NCBI GenBank assembly: GCA_949825025.1
Contig: OX463788.1
Location: 30,187,715 to 30,251,714, forward strand
DNA: 64,000 nucleotides
Reading direction: 5' to 3'
Source of the DNA: Siphlonurus alternatus
Lineage: Eukaryota; Arthropoda; Insecta; Ephemeroptera; Siphlonuridae
Both the position numbers and the translations under genes were made by a program. Below are positions 31,424 to 44,631 of the stretch, piece by piece; within the stretch, counting starts at the first letter, position 1; every line of letters starts with the position of its first letter. The notes beneath the pieces were generated by a model. That model ran no database searches, was not told the origin of the DNA, and saw only the letters and a list, made by a program, of their open reading frames with translations.

Positions 31424-33748
31424 ATGCATCTGCTCTTTTATTTGACTCATAGCTTAACATAAATAAAATGAATCGGCTGATGCTACAAAAGAATAAAAGG
31501 AACAAACGGTCTCAGTGCTTTAATTTCAGGCAAATACAGCACTTTTTATATTGAGTTGACTATTTATTACTGATGTTAGCAAATTTTTACTAATATTAGA
31601 AACAAATACTTAAGTTAAGAACTACCTTTTTATTATAAATTTTAACTATGTTCCACAAATTTTCAGCAACTATATAAATTTATAGCCTCTTTTTGAAATA
31701 ACAAAGCAGTTCAAACATTTATGTTTGTTTGTTTGTTTTTTCACTTTAAGAAATTTCAGAGCATTACTTTACTGTTATTTTACTGCACTAAATAAAAAGT
31801 TTGATGTATTTTAAAGTTAATTTTCTTCTTTTGAAATTAATATCACATCTATAATTATGTCAGCAGTTTTGAACACAAGATGCATTTAATATTTCGTCAA
31901 AACAAGATAATCCTAATCAGTGCACTAAAGCAGAGTTCAGGATAATTTTAAGCGTTTTTTTCCGTTTTCTATTAGTTAATTATTAATTATAAGGATTGAT
32001 CTTTTTTTAAACTTCTATTTTTGGTTTAGTTTTTAAATTATTCTATCATTATTGGATTTTTTGTTTTTACTATCGTGCAATTTTTATTGCTTCAATTAAA
32101 ATTGATTGAAGCAACACAATTTTACTGTTAATACAAATCACAGGCTATTGCATATTTTAGGCTCATTGTGTTTTTTTCAGTAATCTAAAAATTAAGAAGC
32201 TATCTCGGTGCACTAAATTTTTTAGCATTCTTATATTATGTATAATATGTTATAACAATAGTATTCTACGTCGTAACTAAAATCATAAATTCGTGTAATT
32301 CAAACTAATTTTAATGCTGTGTCTTTAACTAAAAGTTTGAATTGCTGCAAAATTTTTACTTACTACCATCCAAAATCAGTTTATATATCCGAATGAACGA
32401 AAATTCACCCCTTCCGTCTTTTTCTATACGCTGTTTTAGTGTGACGTCACAATTACAGAAAGAAAATCGTGAAAAATCAAGGCGCAGTTGCCTGTAATGA
32501 CGATCGAGCTTCTTAAGAAAATGTTTTGGCTTGTCTCCATCACAATAATAATTTGCATGTACAGAAGTTATAATAGCAATATATTTATGCTGGTCGGGAC
32601 TTCACGGTATAGCTATACAATATAGTTACCGTGAAGTCTATAGACTTCTATAGTCTATAGACTTTTACAAAAGCATCCCGTTCAAGACTATTTTAAAAAT
32701 TAATTCTTTTCCCATCACCTGGATGAGACACAAATAAACACATAAATAAATTATCTCCTCATAAATTTTTTTGAGGCATAATTTGAGATGTAGCCCCTTG
32801 CTTTAATGCATAAGTTTTATTTAATGAAGCAAGTGTTTCTTGTCACACTCATGTAAATCATAAAAAAGGTTTATATTTACATTCAGTAAATAAAAAATAA
32901 AGTGTATTTAAAATTTATGATACTTATTTTCTTTTTCATTAAATGCGTACGTGAAAAGTTCACTCACGTACGAAGCACTGCAACTAACTTAAATTGAACT
33001 AAAGCGCTGCACACGTCTATATAATCTTGACGTTTTAATTTGCAGTGAGGTGGGAAAGCGTATATAAACATTATCTCATTTGTTAATTCAAGGATTTATT
33101 TTTTTTTCTCATACCTTTATGATACTAGCACAACACTGAGATGAGATAAATTGTATGCAGGGGTATTTTTTAATACTTTATTTTGTTTGTATTATTTTTT
33201 TTATCTTTGCATTGACAATTAATATTAATTAATTGCATACATACTCTATGCCCAATTAATTACCTAATAAATTATTACATAATAAAGTTTGTGGGACTAA
33301 ATATAAATATTACCCTATTATATGTTGTACAATTAAAATTTATCTCAAAGCGTTTTTTTATGGAGAAATTTGATTTTTCATGTATTGTAACTTATTTAAT
33401 TGTGTTGCTTTTATTTATAGTGCATGAAATAGTGCATCAGTATAATGATTAATTTACTAAATATTTCTATCGTTAATGAGAAAGTGAGAAAGTGATTTTT
33501 TTTCTGTACCTTGTATTTTGTGGCAATTAACGTAGCCTGGTATTATTTTTACATGAAAATTAGTATTATAGGTGTTTGTAATTATGACGGTAGGCCACAG
33601 TGATAGATTACGACTAATATATAATTATGCTTTTTTTTACAAGCTAAGCGGCCTATGTCATCAAAAGTAGTATAAATTAAAGCGTGTGTCTTGCTGCTCT
33701 CACAGTAAAAGCTCGCTCACTGTTTCACTCAACTATATATATGTATAT

Positions 33749-33750
<2 letters not shown>

Positions 33751-33842
<92 letters not shown>
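33751..33842. repeat. (TA)n microsatellite
   Basis: About 45 uninterrupted TA units. Any reading frame through it is a tyrosine/isoleucine artefact. Confidence 0.97.
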
Positions 33843-33846
<4 letters not shown>

Positions 33847-34470
33847 TAGACCCACATGTGCTGTTCTAGTCCACATATGTGTATTATAATGTATTATTAA
33901 GTATATATACAGCCTATAACTGATCCCATTAGCCTCTCTTTGCTCCGTATTCTCCACTGGACTTAAAACGCTATTTACTTATACAACTTCACATCGCACA
34001 ACATGTTAAAACTCATGTAAAAAATTCTTTTCTTAATTTTTTAAGTTGGGAACTCAAAGTTCAGTCGATTTTTTTTAGACTTAAAGTATGAATTTTCTAC
34101 CTGTCGCATCTTTAAAAAAAAATAATAATAATAAAGTAAAATTTTATTAAATAGACTGTTGGTGTTACGAACTGTGCTTTTGTAACAGTATCATGTAAAT
34201 GTTTTACGGAACAATATTAGAGTCTACATTTAATAATATTCAAACGAGACATTGATTTAGAATTAGAAGTATCGTACAATCACAAACAAAGTTAACCCCC
34301 AAAAACTCTAATTTATTTGCAACGCTTTACTCTATTATAAAAACACTAGTGTGACTTCATACTAAGGCAGCGTACATTATTCTTGCACCTTCATTTCCTG
34401 ACTAACATTTTTTTATATGTTTAATTTTTTTTTCCTTTTTTTTTTCAGTATTTATAACAGAACATCATTG

Positions 34471-34691
34471 TTATAAAATGTCATTGAACTTATTAAAAAT
34501 AATCAACAATGGCAGTAACAATAGGCTTATGCTTAATTCTCTTGGAATATTTGCACCATTGCACAGATCACCTTTGCAGGCGCAGTATTGCACGTGGACT
34601 TCATAAGTTCCGGAACGATGGACGCAGTTCAACTGGTCATTTTCTGCAGGTAAGTAGCCACATGATCGAATCGTACGAAATTTGCCGTTAA
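34471..34691 (-). CDS. Ly6/uPAR (crok/QVR-like) protein, exon 3 with GPI signal
   Basis: After the acceptor TTTTTCACTGTTACAG this exon reads NGKFRTIRSCGYLPAEND, NCVHRSGTYEVHVQYCACKG and DLCNGA. This supplies the last five cysteines of the three-finger fold and the invariant LCN. It is followed by IPRELSISLLLLPLLIIF and the tail NKFNDIL, a hydrophobic C-terminus typical of GPI-anchor signals; the asparagine of CNGAN is close to the likely cleavage site. The stop is at 34471-34473. The first two bases complete a valine codon (SQKVNGK) with exon 2. Confidence 0.88.
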
Positions 34692-34910
34692 CTGTAACAG
34701 TGAAAAAAAACATAGGTTACCCATATTGTATCACAAGTTATCCAGTATAAAAATATTTTTCTTATAAACATTTTTTTTCCCGGCTTCGTATCAACGGTAG
34801 GTGAGAGATATAATTTTGTAATAGAGTTAAAGTATAAAAAAAAAAAAATAAAATAAATTGACAAGCAGTAAACGATGACGCAATATAATAATATATTATA
34901 CACGACATTA

Positions 34911-35220
34911 CAGTACCGACCTCAACTTTTTTTATTGCAGAAATGGATAATGGTGCAAAGTTATGCTACTTTGATTTTTTCAGATTTTTATGAGTCCAGG
35001 AAGTATGCTTAAAAAGTTTGGCGAGGTCAAGTTTGTATAGTAGACCATGCTCCTTTGTCGGCTATCCTTGTATTTGGGAGAGACGAGAGAGGAAAGTCGT
35101 ACTTTCAATATTTTTTTCAAAAATACTTCCCGTGCTAAAATAATCTGAAAAAATCAGAGTAGCATAAATTTGCACTTTCTACCCATCTCTGCAGTAAAAT
35201 ATTTAAGGTCGGTACCACAT
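34911..35220. repeat. Family-A palindromic MITE, copy 5 (diverged)
   Basis: Left part TACCGACCTCAAC and TTGCAGAAATGGATAATGGT; right end TTTAAGGTCGGTACCACAT. The centre is replaced by unrelated sequence (AAGTTTGGCGAGGTCAAG), much as in copy 3. It lies in intron 2 of the Ly6 gene. Confidence 0.8.
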
Positions 35221-35522
35221 TATCCTTTTATCAGGTGGAGAAGAGGGACGTATTACTATACATACGTTTATAATCTTATAATGAAACAATAATGAGAACA
35301 TAGCTGTTAAAAAATCCCTTTTTCTCACCCTACTAAAGTAAGATAAAGAGAGAGAGGCAGAAACGAAGAGATGCATGAAACTGCTGCTGGCTGTAATACA
35401 GTCATATAATAAATTAATAATATACTATATACAGTATACTATACAGTGTGTGTGTATGTATATATATATTATGTTGACGAATATTATAAGTTAACTTTTC
35501 GGACCTTTTGCGGATGTTCGAT

Positions 35523-35673
35523 GTAATCCTTCTATGTAATTATAGTATGCTGCGATAATCACCTGAGGAAGAGAGCGATCGACTCTCGAAACGTAGTGAT
35601 GTGTAGTACAAGTGACAGTGACGTGCACGAACACTATGTGATTATCGCAGCATACTATGTACAGAAGGATTAC
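35523..35673. repeat. Foldback with CTGAGGA...GAAACG hairpin in its loop
   Basis: GTATGCTGCGATAATCAC (left) and GTGATTATCGCAGCATAC (right) are perfect arms; GTAATCCTTCT and AGAAGGATTAC pair outside them. The loop starts with CTGAGGA (35563-35569), a GAGAG/CTCTC hairpin and GAAACG (35588-35593), the arrangement of a hammerhead core though not a canonical one. Confidence 0.75.
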
Positions 35674-35833
35674 ACTTTACAAGCCAAGAAATCAATAATA
35701 AAAGTCATTATAAATTGATGAAATTAAAGAGAAAAAAAACTTGCATTGTATATAACAACAACATACTCAATGAGAATAGCAAATGAAAAGGGTTCATTTG
35801 AGAGAATTGAGCTGTCTACTTTACTTTGCTTGC

Positions 35834-35837
<4 letters not shown>

Positions 35838-35870
<33 letters not shown>
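35838..35870 (+). repeat. A-tract (~33 bp)
   Basis: Uninterrupted A run without a recognisable retroelement upstream. Confidence 0.9.
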
Positions 35871-35871
<1 letters not shown>

Positions 35872-37731
35872 ATCCCCCACACAATCTACCTTCGCTGTTA
35901 AAGCCTGTTTTAAGCGTTACAATTTTACATGCAAATTTTCCTTACAAGAAAACTTCAATTCCATTTGTTTGTGTGGAGATGAAATTTTCTTTTAGGATAA
36001 TTTTGAATGCACAATGGTATCGTGTAATACGGGCTTAAAGCGTTTTAGTATGCGTGTATTCGAGATTTGTACCTTGACAGCTTCTAGTCCAATATTTAAT
36101 ACAACAAGTTTGTATTGACAATATTGACATAAGTCGTTAACAACATTGATTGACGATTTTATCAAAAGTCATCAGCTGAGGGAGCAAATCTGATGTAATT
36201 ATATTATTGCACTCCTATAATGCAGTCATGCCCGACTCACTCGGTTCCCACACCTTCATGCCTTCACTTCTACCTTCATATTTACAAGATACATGTGATT
36301 TGGTTGGTTTTCTTCCAAGTCTGTGCTCATTTTCTTTTTCAGCTTTAATACACATCTGCTTAGTTTGTAAATAGGACAAATGTAAAACTATATGCTTATT
36401 AATTTTTAATTCTTCAAATGGTGTTGTTAAATCTCATATGTTATCTCATTAATTGTTTATTTATTTATTAAATGTTGTGTTTACAGGGATTTACAGGGTG
36501 TTTACACAACCTTCGTGAAAATGGGGAATTCTCCTACATTTATTATTATTATTATTATTTTCACATGCTCTATGCCTTGAAATTAAATGTTCCAAAACAA
36601 AAAGTTTCAACATTCAAAATTGGAGACATGAGAATTTTTTAAAGATCTTCCTTCTTTTGAATTTAGAGCCAAAACGTGACGTAGAAACTGCCAAGCAGGC
36701 GAATTTTTCATGCAATAATTTTATATTTTCGATTATTACTTTTAAAGTAAACTGATATTATATAAGGATAAAGCTATTGATACTAGGGTAGAAAAACCCG
36801 CTGATTTCGATCGTGCTATTAACCGTTTTCAGGTCCACGCGCAGGTTGCATATTTTGCCCCTTATTCTAATCATTCCTTTAATTAGAGTCCCCAAATTTG
36901 AGTTGAAAAACTTGAAACTTGAGTCAAACTTATTATTGTTAATACAGTATGTCACCGATCATAATATAGTATAGTTAAATTAAAATTTAAGTTGTTGGAG
37001 AATTCCCCATTGTTCGATCTTATTGAACTGTTTGTGAATTTTCTGCCTTTGACTTGTCATTTAGGTACTCATGAGTGAAAAATAATAAAATAAAATACAA
37101 TACAAATAATTAATATATAAAGTCCCCACCACAGTTTATATCAAATCGATGCCTCGGTATTTTTGTTATGAAAGTTTGAATTGCTAATGTTACTTTTAAA
37201 TTTATAAATTAAATGTCATATAATTAAGGTGTATGTTAAATGTTGGCAACAATTACTACGTTCACATGACGGTGTTTAATACGTATTCGTTGACGACTCA
37301 TAATGTTAATTTTATTCTTATTCTTAAATTCTTTTTCAACTGCCTGTAGTTAGGCAACTGTTTGAGCAGACGTGTATTACAGCACAGTATTTTTATATTC
37401 AGAAATGAATCAAAGCATGCAGATTTTGTTTTTTATTATGTGAATTTGAAATAAAAACTCTTCTCATACTATGCAGTCTATGCACTATATAGACCTACTT
37501 CGAAGTACATAAAATGAATATATTATGTTGAAATAAATAATAATAGTTGAGAAATTATTTCAGCTGTTTGAAACAAGCTGCATATGTGTATCACAGAACT
37601 GAGTTATAATTCTTAGGTATATTTCTAACATATAATTATGACAATTGTTATTTGGTGCATGCATGCATTACGTTTGCTTGTGAGTTGTGAGTTCTTATAA
37701 AATATATTGATAAAAATAGCTTATATTATAC

Positions 37732-37893
37732 CTTTTTGTGAGATCTTGCGACACAGGGTGGCGTTGAGATGGTTCAAGTGATCCAGCTTAGGCTTGAGAT
37801 TGCAGTCGACCTCGCCAATGGAGTACGAGTCGAAGGGATCGGCACAGCGTGGGTCGTACTCGGAGTTGCAGTGGTAGCACTTGATGCAAAGTC
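37732..37893 (-). CDS. Ly6/uPAR (crok/QVR-like) protein, exon 2
   Basis: Between the acceptor GACGTGTTGCAG and donor AAAAAG|GTATAA this exon encodes LCIKCYHCNSEYDPRCADPF, SYSIGEVDCNLKPKLDHL and ATLCRKISQK. It gives the N-terminal half of an arthropod Ly6/three-finger domain: the CYxC pair, the DPRC-DPF motif and LCRK, five of the ten cysteines. Both flanking introns are phase 1. GC content is clearly above the surrounding intron. Family knowledge: crok, boudin, sleepless and relatives are GPI-anchored cell-surface proteins acting in septate junctions or channel regulation; which one this is cannot be decided here. Confidence 0.9.
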
Positions 37894-39684
37894 CTGCAAC
37901 ACGTCCATCACGCACGTCAAACACTTCAGTACTGTTAATTAAGTCGAGCCATTAAAATTTTACTATAATGTGTATATGCGTGTATGTTTTATTTATTTTC
38001 CAAGTTAAGTGTTAATTAACTCAGTTAACTGCGTGAATGTTATACGCACAGAACCTTATGTTTATAAAAATATATCTATACATAATTAAATAATTATAAT
38101 AATTAATAAATTTTGTATTTGTGACCTTAATATAAATTTTTGGGATTTGCAATAAATTCAAGGAAAATGTGCTAATAGATATGGTAATTTTCTCACAAAA
38201 TACAGTGAAACGTCAGCTGGGTGCCTATAAATAAAAGAGAAAAACAAAGCCTAACCTTTGTTTATTTATTACAATGTTAGCTTACTACATTATATTCTGC
38301 TATTGGTGTCAGCATTCAAACTTAACAACAACAGTAGTAATTAAGGATTGATAGGAAAGGAGGCGGCTGTGGCTTTGTGTTAGGAACTGCCGCATTCACC
38401 TAGCTAGAAGTGACGATGGAAAACCATCCTCAAGGCAGACGGCACCAAAGTGACCTTTGGCACCTTCCCGAATACAGGTAGTATAGTAGAAGAACATGCA
38501 TGCCACCTCTCGGGAGTCATGAAGAAATTAGGGCTTTGAATTATTAATATATTTCAAGCATCATATGCATAAAATAAAGGTGACATTCAATCTGAAATAT
38601 CACATGGTCGTGTACATTATATAGTATAATTATTATTATATATACATATATTATATAATACTGAATATATATATTGTAGTTGCTGCCAAACAGAAGGTTG
38701 CTTCCTTAATTACCACGGAGCATGCAGCTGAATGGGGGGTGAATGAGGGGAGATTGGGGGAGGGAAAGAAGGAGACTCGTATCTCGGTCGATTTATCCCC
38801 ACCCTGTGACGGCGGGTGACCTTAATGCCCTACATCCACCACAGTAGCTTACATAATGCTTCGTGCTTTCTCGAGCGAAACGATAAACTAGCTGCTGCCT
38901 ACAATATGGATCTGTACTGTCTATTCACACAATTTTTCTATGCTTATAATACGACGTTTAGTGGCACCGAGGCAGCTAGTACTTGGCAGTCAACATAGAA
39001 CAAAGTGATTATGGTGATATGAAACTGAGCTGTAACTCCATACACATTGCATTCACAACTGCAAATTTAACTTGTCACATTTAAAATATCTTCATAAAAA
39101 TAAAATTATAAATGATCAAAATAAAATAAAAAGGTTAATTTTTTCAGTATATATGCCATGGCCAGTAAAAGAAAAAAAAATCTCTTGGGGATTTTAATCC
39201 ATATGTTTATATATATGTATATTCATCTTTCAGTATCAAAGAAAATAAATTCTGGCCAAATAATATATCAGAATTTATAGCTCCATTTTTTTTTTTTTTT
39301 TTTTTTTTGCAGATTAATAATTATTGGTATATAAACAAACACACACACAATTAAAATCTTTAGTTTTAATTGTAGTTAATCTGAATACTTTTATTTTCCT
39401 TTCTTAACTCTTAAATAATAATTTTAAAAAAATGATCATGTTTACCCTGAAATCCAAAATGGTAGCAAAAAGCCTAGAATATGCTTTCTAATTATTATAC
39501 ATTTTACACATATTGTATTGCACTTTTTTGGCCTTCGTCTTAATTCACGATTTCAAAATATAATATAACCACCTTGGCCTAAATTAGGGGTACTGAAAAA
39601 ATGTTGTGTCATGTTGTGCTGAAATTAAAATTACAAATAAAAGAACAGAGACTTAAATTTGTGGTTCATCAATTCATTTAATTG

Positions 39685-39686
<2 letters not shown>
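37894..39686. other. Ly6 intron 1, proximal part
   Basis: AT-rich intron. A moderately GC-rich patch at 38350-38530 (GATGGAAAACCATCCTCAAG, then GCATGCCACCTCTCGGGAG) resembles dispersed repeats seen in arthropod genomes, but has only one copy here. A second patch lies at 38695-38990. No exon supported. Confidence 0.4.

Positions 39687-39745
<59 letters not shown>
39687..39745. repeat. (TA)n microsatellite
   Basis: About 29 TA units in the Ly6 intron. Confidence 0.96.
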
Positions 39746-39749
<4 letters not shown>

Positions 39750-39930
39750 AATAAAAATTATAAATGTATATAATAATTCTAATAATTAATGTTTAAAAAA
39801 AAATCTTAAAAATAAGAATATTTATCCTATAAAAAATAATGTATAAATATTTTTCCTATTCTATAATAAAACCTCGTAAATCTCGCAATCTAGTCTCCTC
39901 ATATCACTCCTCTTATCCTAATATAAGGAT

Positions 39931-40130
39931 TTTTTTCCAGGGATACACCCTTGAGCCTGGAGCTCGAGGCGAGAAAATCGGTAGGGATAAAGAAGGGAAA
40001 GGGTGTTGCCATGGCCGGTTACGCGTCCCAGCATTCGCTGAGGTGAGACTGAGGGAACCGTGTAAAACCTCATGCAGTTGGGAGTTAGGACGGACACCTT
40101 TACTTTTTATCAATGGACCAAAGTGATGTC
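39931..40130 (-). mobile_element. 5S-type SINE body fragment, reverse orientation
   Basis: GGGACGCGTAA, TCTCACCTCAGCGAATGCTG, AGGTTTTACACGGTTCCCTC and CTTTGGTCCATTG (minus-strand sense) match the body of the 43488 SINE. The 5S head is absent. The 3' end is AGGGTGTATCCCTGGAAAAA. Confidence 0.82.
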
Positions 40131-41023
40131 AAAAGCTTAGTGAACCTGGAGTGTATGGGCCAGTTTCGTTTTTTTTTTTCCGACATACCTCTATTTTTGT
40201 CTACATAGGTTCTACCCCTGGATTACACAAGATATACGGGAGAAAAAAAATCGTATTGATCACACGATGACGTCACTGACGCACGACACAGTGACTGTGA
40301 TATTTGGGGTGACTGATGTTATTTCTAGCGGTCAGGAAAGTCAGCGGCTATATAGAATGTAAAGGCTGGAGGAAAGATGATTTGATGACCTGTACGTTTT
40401 GTAGCAAATCAGAAACCTAGGATAGCATAAATCGATTAATGTGTGTCGCTTATTGACCAAATTCGTCATGGCAACCAAGTTGAATAATTTACTGTCGAGA
40501 ATGGCACAAGAAGTAGGTCACTTTTATTCTTGAAACAAAGATTACTCCCACCAATGAGAAAAAAATTAATGCTTGTAAAGTGAAGATTATTAACAAAATG
40601 CTGTAAAATTGAGTATTAATATGCAATCAGTCTAATTCCAAAAATTAATAAAATTAATTGCCATTGCAGGAATTACAGCAACCCCCCTTATTAATGTTGC
40701 AATGTAGTTTACTAGTTTAGTGTGTTTATTTATTATAGGAAGGGAATTCATAATATAAATATAATAAATATATTATATTATATATATGTAAATGGGCATT
40801 GTAAATAAAATTGTACTCCTCGAACTTTTGAAATTAACCCACTGGTTATATCAAATCATCAACTCCACTGAATTTACATCCTCCATAAATCAGTCATGCA
40901 GGTGTAACATGACAAAAGCTTTGTCTTAGGATGTACTTTATATATGTGGTACAATGTCTTGATAAAAATATATATCGAATCTATATACATTTTAATACTT
41001 TCAGTGCTGTAGGGTATAATGAC

Positions 41024-41024
<1 letters not shown>

Positions 41025-41100
<76 letters not shown>
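41025..41100. repeat. (TA)n microsatellite at foldback edge
   Basis: About 38 TA units immediately before the foldback at 41101; a short TA run also follows that element at 42779. The element may have inserted into a TA tract. Confidence 0.95.
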
Positions 41101-41103
<3 letters not shown>

Positions 41104-42778
41104 AGCACCCAAAGCCGAATTCGGGCAAAAGCCGAAAAAAATGCCCACATCTAGTTTTGCGCATCACGAAATGAGCCAAAGCCGAAGTAAGGTTTTTTTT
41201 CGGCTTTGGCGCATTTCATTTTGAACAAAACTAGATCTGCTCAAAACGAAATGCGCCAAAGCCGATATGAGATTTTACTTCGGCTTTGGCGCATTTCATT
41301 TTGAGCAAAACTAGTTCTGCGCATCGCGGTTTGAGCAAAAGTCGAAATGATGTTTTATTTCGGGTTTGGAGCAAAATTTTGAGCACATCTAGTTTTGCGC
41401 AAAATAAAGATGATTTTAATGACGAGATGATGATTTTAATTACGAGATGATGATTTTAATTTTAATGATATTAATTTTAAATTTTTAAAAAGAAAAATAA
41501 AAAACTAAGACTAAACTTATAATAAATATTAGTATTGTGACCTAATATCTTTCAAGCGCTGTTTAAAAATAAATTAATTAGGGAAAAAATAATAACTTTA
41601 AAATGTATAATCATAACAGTATACGTACGTACATACCTTATAAAAAATATTGTAAAATCTGTTGATTTTATAAAACACTCCACCATTTCTGTCACTTAAT
41701 TACTATTTGATGATGTTTTTGTTAAATTAATAAATTTTTTGTTTTAAGAACTGCAGCTCAAATAAAATAGACATATATTATACGCCACACGTTTTAAAGT
41801 ATTCTTTAGATTCACTCGCTCTCACCATAGAAATATTGTCATGCACGCACTCGTAAATTTCATAGTTCTATTTCTAGGAACATTGTATAGAAGCACAAGC
41901 TTATACAACCCTGGTAGCAGCAACAATACATCATACATCAACATATATGCATACGGCAATCAAATGGGGTTAAACTTCATTGTAGAGGTAAAGGCTACTT
42001 TCTTATCTCGTTGTACCGATAACAACCTGTATTGCATGATAGCCTAATTCTAAGACATAGAACTATGAAATTTACAAGTGCGTGCATGACAAAATATTTC
42101 TAATGGTGAGAGCGAGTGAATCTATAAATGAATACTTTAAAACGTGTGGCGTATAATATATGTCTATTTTATTTGAGCTGCAGTTCTTAAAACAAAAAAA
42201 TTATTAATTTAACAAAAACATCATCAAATAGTAATTAAGTGACAGAAATGGTGGAGTGTTTTATAAAATCAACAGATTCTACAATATTTTTTATAAGGTA
42301 TGTACGTACGTATATACTGTATGATTACATTTGATTATGATTAGTTTTTTTTGTTTTCTTTTTAAAAAATTAAAATAAATATCATTAAAATTAAAATCAT
42401 CATCTCGTCATTATAATAATAATAATAATAAAATTAACGCGGCAAATGTGGCTTGGCTATTAAAATCATCTTTATTTTGCGCAAAACTAGATGTGCTCAA
42501 AATTTTGCTCCAAACCCGAAATAAAATATCATTTCGACTTTTGCTCAAACCGCGATGCGCAGAACTAGTTTTGCTCAAAATGAAATGCGCCAAAGCCGAA
42601 GTAAAATATCATATCGGCTTTGGTGCATTTCGATTTGAGCAGATCTAGTTTTGTTCAAAATGAAATGCGCCAAAGCCGAAAAAAAAACTCACTTCGGCTT
42701 TGGCTCATTTCGTGATGCGCAAAACTAGATGTGGGCATTTTTTTCGGCTTTTGCCCGAATTCGGCTTTGGGTGCTAAC
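41101..42778. repeat. 1.68-kb foldback with CCGAAA-rich arms
   Basis: GTTAGCACCCAAAGCCGAA at the left and TTCGGCTTTGGGTGCTAAC at the right begin inverted arms of about 770 and 720 bp (41101-41872; 42057-42778) around a ~185-bp unique loop. Within each arm the outer ~300 bp is a set of smaller inverted words (GCCAAAGCCGA/TCGGCTTTGGC, CAAAACTAGAT). The inner ~450 bp is AT-rich. No transposase ORF. Related half-copies are at 43900-44440, 50243-50470 and 63237-64000. Confidence 0.9.
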
Positions 42779-43130
42779 ATATATATATAATATGGTAAAA
42801 TTAAAGGGATTTCATCAATCCGTTTTTCTCTTGTTCATTTACAATTTCAACGTTTTTCTTAATAAGACCAAAAATGACAACAAATACTTAGTCTTGTTGT
42901 CTAAGATAACTGAGATTTAAACATATACCGCCTAAATGATCCATAGCGAGCGCGACACCGGGCCCGAGTCACTCACAACTGTCGCGGTCAGTCAGGAATG
43001 CGTCTAAATCTCAGACATCAAGCATCGCTGCTGACGTTTCTGGTTTGATTGATTGATTGGTTGGTATTTTGGGGCAATTGACACATTTTGGTCATGTATG
43101 CTCCCATGGTTTGATCCATTAAGCATAAGA

Positions 43131-43481
43131 TAACACGAATCCGCTGATCGACGTAGTCCCATTTCATTAACATGTAAACCTTAGCAACTTCATAAAAATT
43201 TTGATTTTATTTAGAAACAGCTAGTCCTTAGTACCAAGAAAATGCAAAAAAAAAAAAAAAAAAAAAAAATCAAAACAATTGGACGAGCCTATTTTTTAAA
43301 TTTATTTTTTAGTTTGGCTCTCCATGGAAAAGCCCTACACTGAAAACTTAATAATTAACAACTTAATTAATTAAAAAAAACAAAAAACGAGCCGTCCAAT
43401 TGTTTTGAATTTTTTTTTGTGAGGCTGCTAAGGTTTACATGTTAATCAAATGGGACTACGTTGATCAGCGGATTCGTGTTA
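43131..43481. repeat. Palindromic MITE (~350 bp)
   Basis: TAACACGAATCCGCTGATCG and CGTTGATCAGCGGATTCGTGTTA-type arms pair (CGATCAGCGGATTCGTG sense), continuing to ACATGTAAACCTTAGCA and its complement. Inner arms contain an A-tract and CAAAACAATTGGACG. Confidence 0.85.
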
Positions 43482-43487
43482 ACTTGA

Positions 43488-43884
43488 GCGTGTGGCGCAG
43501 TGCATTGACCGGTTCTCGTTAGATCACCGAAGTCAGGCTACGTCGATCGTGGTTAGTACTTGGATGGGTGACCGTTTCAAGTAAAAAATACGCTGCTCCC
43601 TCGCTGGGGTAAATTCATCTCGCTTTCCACCCAGTGCAGTGATGCACTTGTGTGTGGCTCCCCAGGCTTTGGACATCGCTTTGGTCCATTGAGAAAAAGT
43701 AGAGGTGTCCGTCCTGACTGAGGTTTTCCACGGTTCCCTCAGTCTCACCTCAGCGAATGCTGGGACGCGTAAGCATGCAGGCCGTGGCCACTATCCGTTC
43801 CCTACCTTATCCCTACCCAGTACCCCGCCGCGAGCTGTAAGCTCTTAGGGGTGTATCCTTGTAAAAAAAAAAAACAAAAAAAAA
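43488..43884 (+). mobile_element. 5S-rRNA-derived SINE, full length
   Basis: The best copy in the window. The head GGCGCAGTGCATTGACCGG leads into GTTAGATCACCGAAGTCAGG and GGTTAGTACTTGGATGGGTG. The last two align with the internal control region of 5S rRNA (TCGGAAGCTAAGC..GGTTAGTACTTGGATGGGAG in the rRNA). The body is as in 5527-5928 and the tail is A-rich (43862-43884). It inserted directly beside the MITE at 43131-43481. Confidence 0.88.
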
Positions 43885-43899
43885 CTGACCCTCAAAAAT

Positions 43900-44440
43900 A
43901 ACCGTTGAAATTTGGAAGTGACTAATGGAAGATCGTAGAGGAAAATGGGTTGCACATTTGAAATCTTTCCCTAAATTTATTCTATTTATCGTTGAAACCT
44001 ATAGTATTTTAGCTCACTGGGAGCAAGATTTGTTAAAACAATTCTTGACTAGGGAGCAGTAATTATTAGAATACAAAGGAAGGAAGTATGATAACAGTGT
44101 TATCATGCTGCAGCCATATATACTTTCGATAACAGTTTGTTCAATTTTAGACCTAACAATAAATTAAAAAAAAGACTGTAGTTTTACTCTCACTTTTTTT
44201 AAGTAAAAAATTTGAGGTACATTTTAAATAATGTGCTACACACTTAATTATAAATATTATAATTCATCTCTTGAGTAAATTTGTTAAGCATTATTTTGAT
44301 GTGCAGTACTCTAACTGATCAAATTAAGAATATAATTATATGTTGACGAGCAAAACATGAAATAATATACTATTTCGGGTTTTTTGCTCAAAGCTTGATG
44401 CTCCAAGTTAGTTTCGCTCATTTTTTTCAGCTTTTATATA
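43900..44440 (+). repeat. Right half of the CCGAAA-type foldback family
   Basis: Interior words TCGTTGAAACCTATAG and AGCTCACTGGGAGCAAG recur, in the same order, at 63874-63915. The right end (ATTTCGGGTTTTTTGCTCAA, GATGCTCCAAGTTAGTTTCG) is a decayed right arm. The left arm is missing. Confidence 0.65.
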
Positions 44441-44631
44441 TATTATTTTTTAGAAAAACAAGGGGAGTATCTGCAATGCTCGCTGGCCCGAAGTAGCCAA
44501 GGGTGCCTCCCTAGCTCCCTAGTGTGATGTGTTTGTGAGTGTGTCACGGGCTGGCAGGCAGGGTGCCAGAAGACATAGCATGCAGCCAGTTTGGTCGTCG
44601 GTCACAGCACTGATCACCCATTGACTATAAT

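Larger units (their letters stand above)
29520..34470. other. AT-rich region downstream of the Ly6 gene
   Basis: Long AT-rich stretch with few repeats. It holds an A-tract (30648-30667), a GC-richer patch at 30390-30560 with a possible first exon (ATG at 30534, donor GTAAGT at 30559), a TGACGTCA at 32442, a small hairpin at 32600-32645 and the TA microsatellite at 33751-33842. No protein family was recognised. Confidence 0.4.

Noticed and set aside
33684..33889. Open frames of alternating Tyr-Ile (also at 40931-41224, 46140-46415 and 49248-49816)
   Set aside because: They are translations of TA, CA or compound microsatellites and have no coding support.
39839..40126. A 95-codon protein
   Set aside because: It runs through a reverse-oriented SINE fragment.
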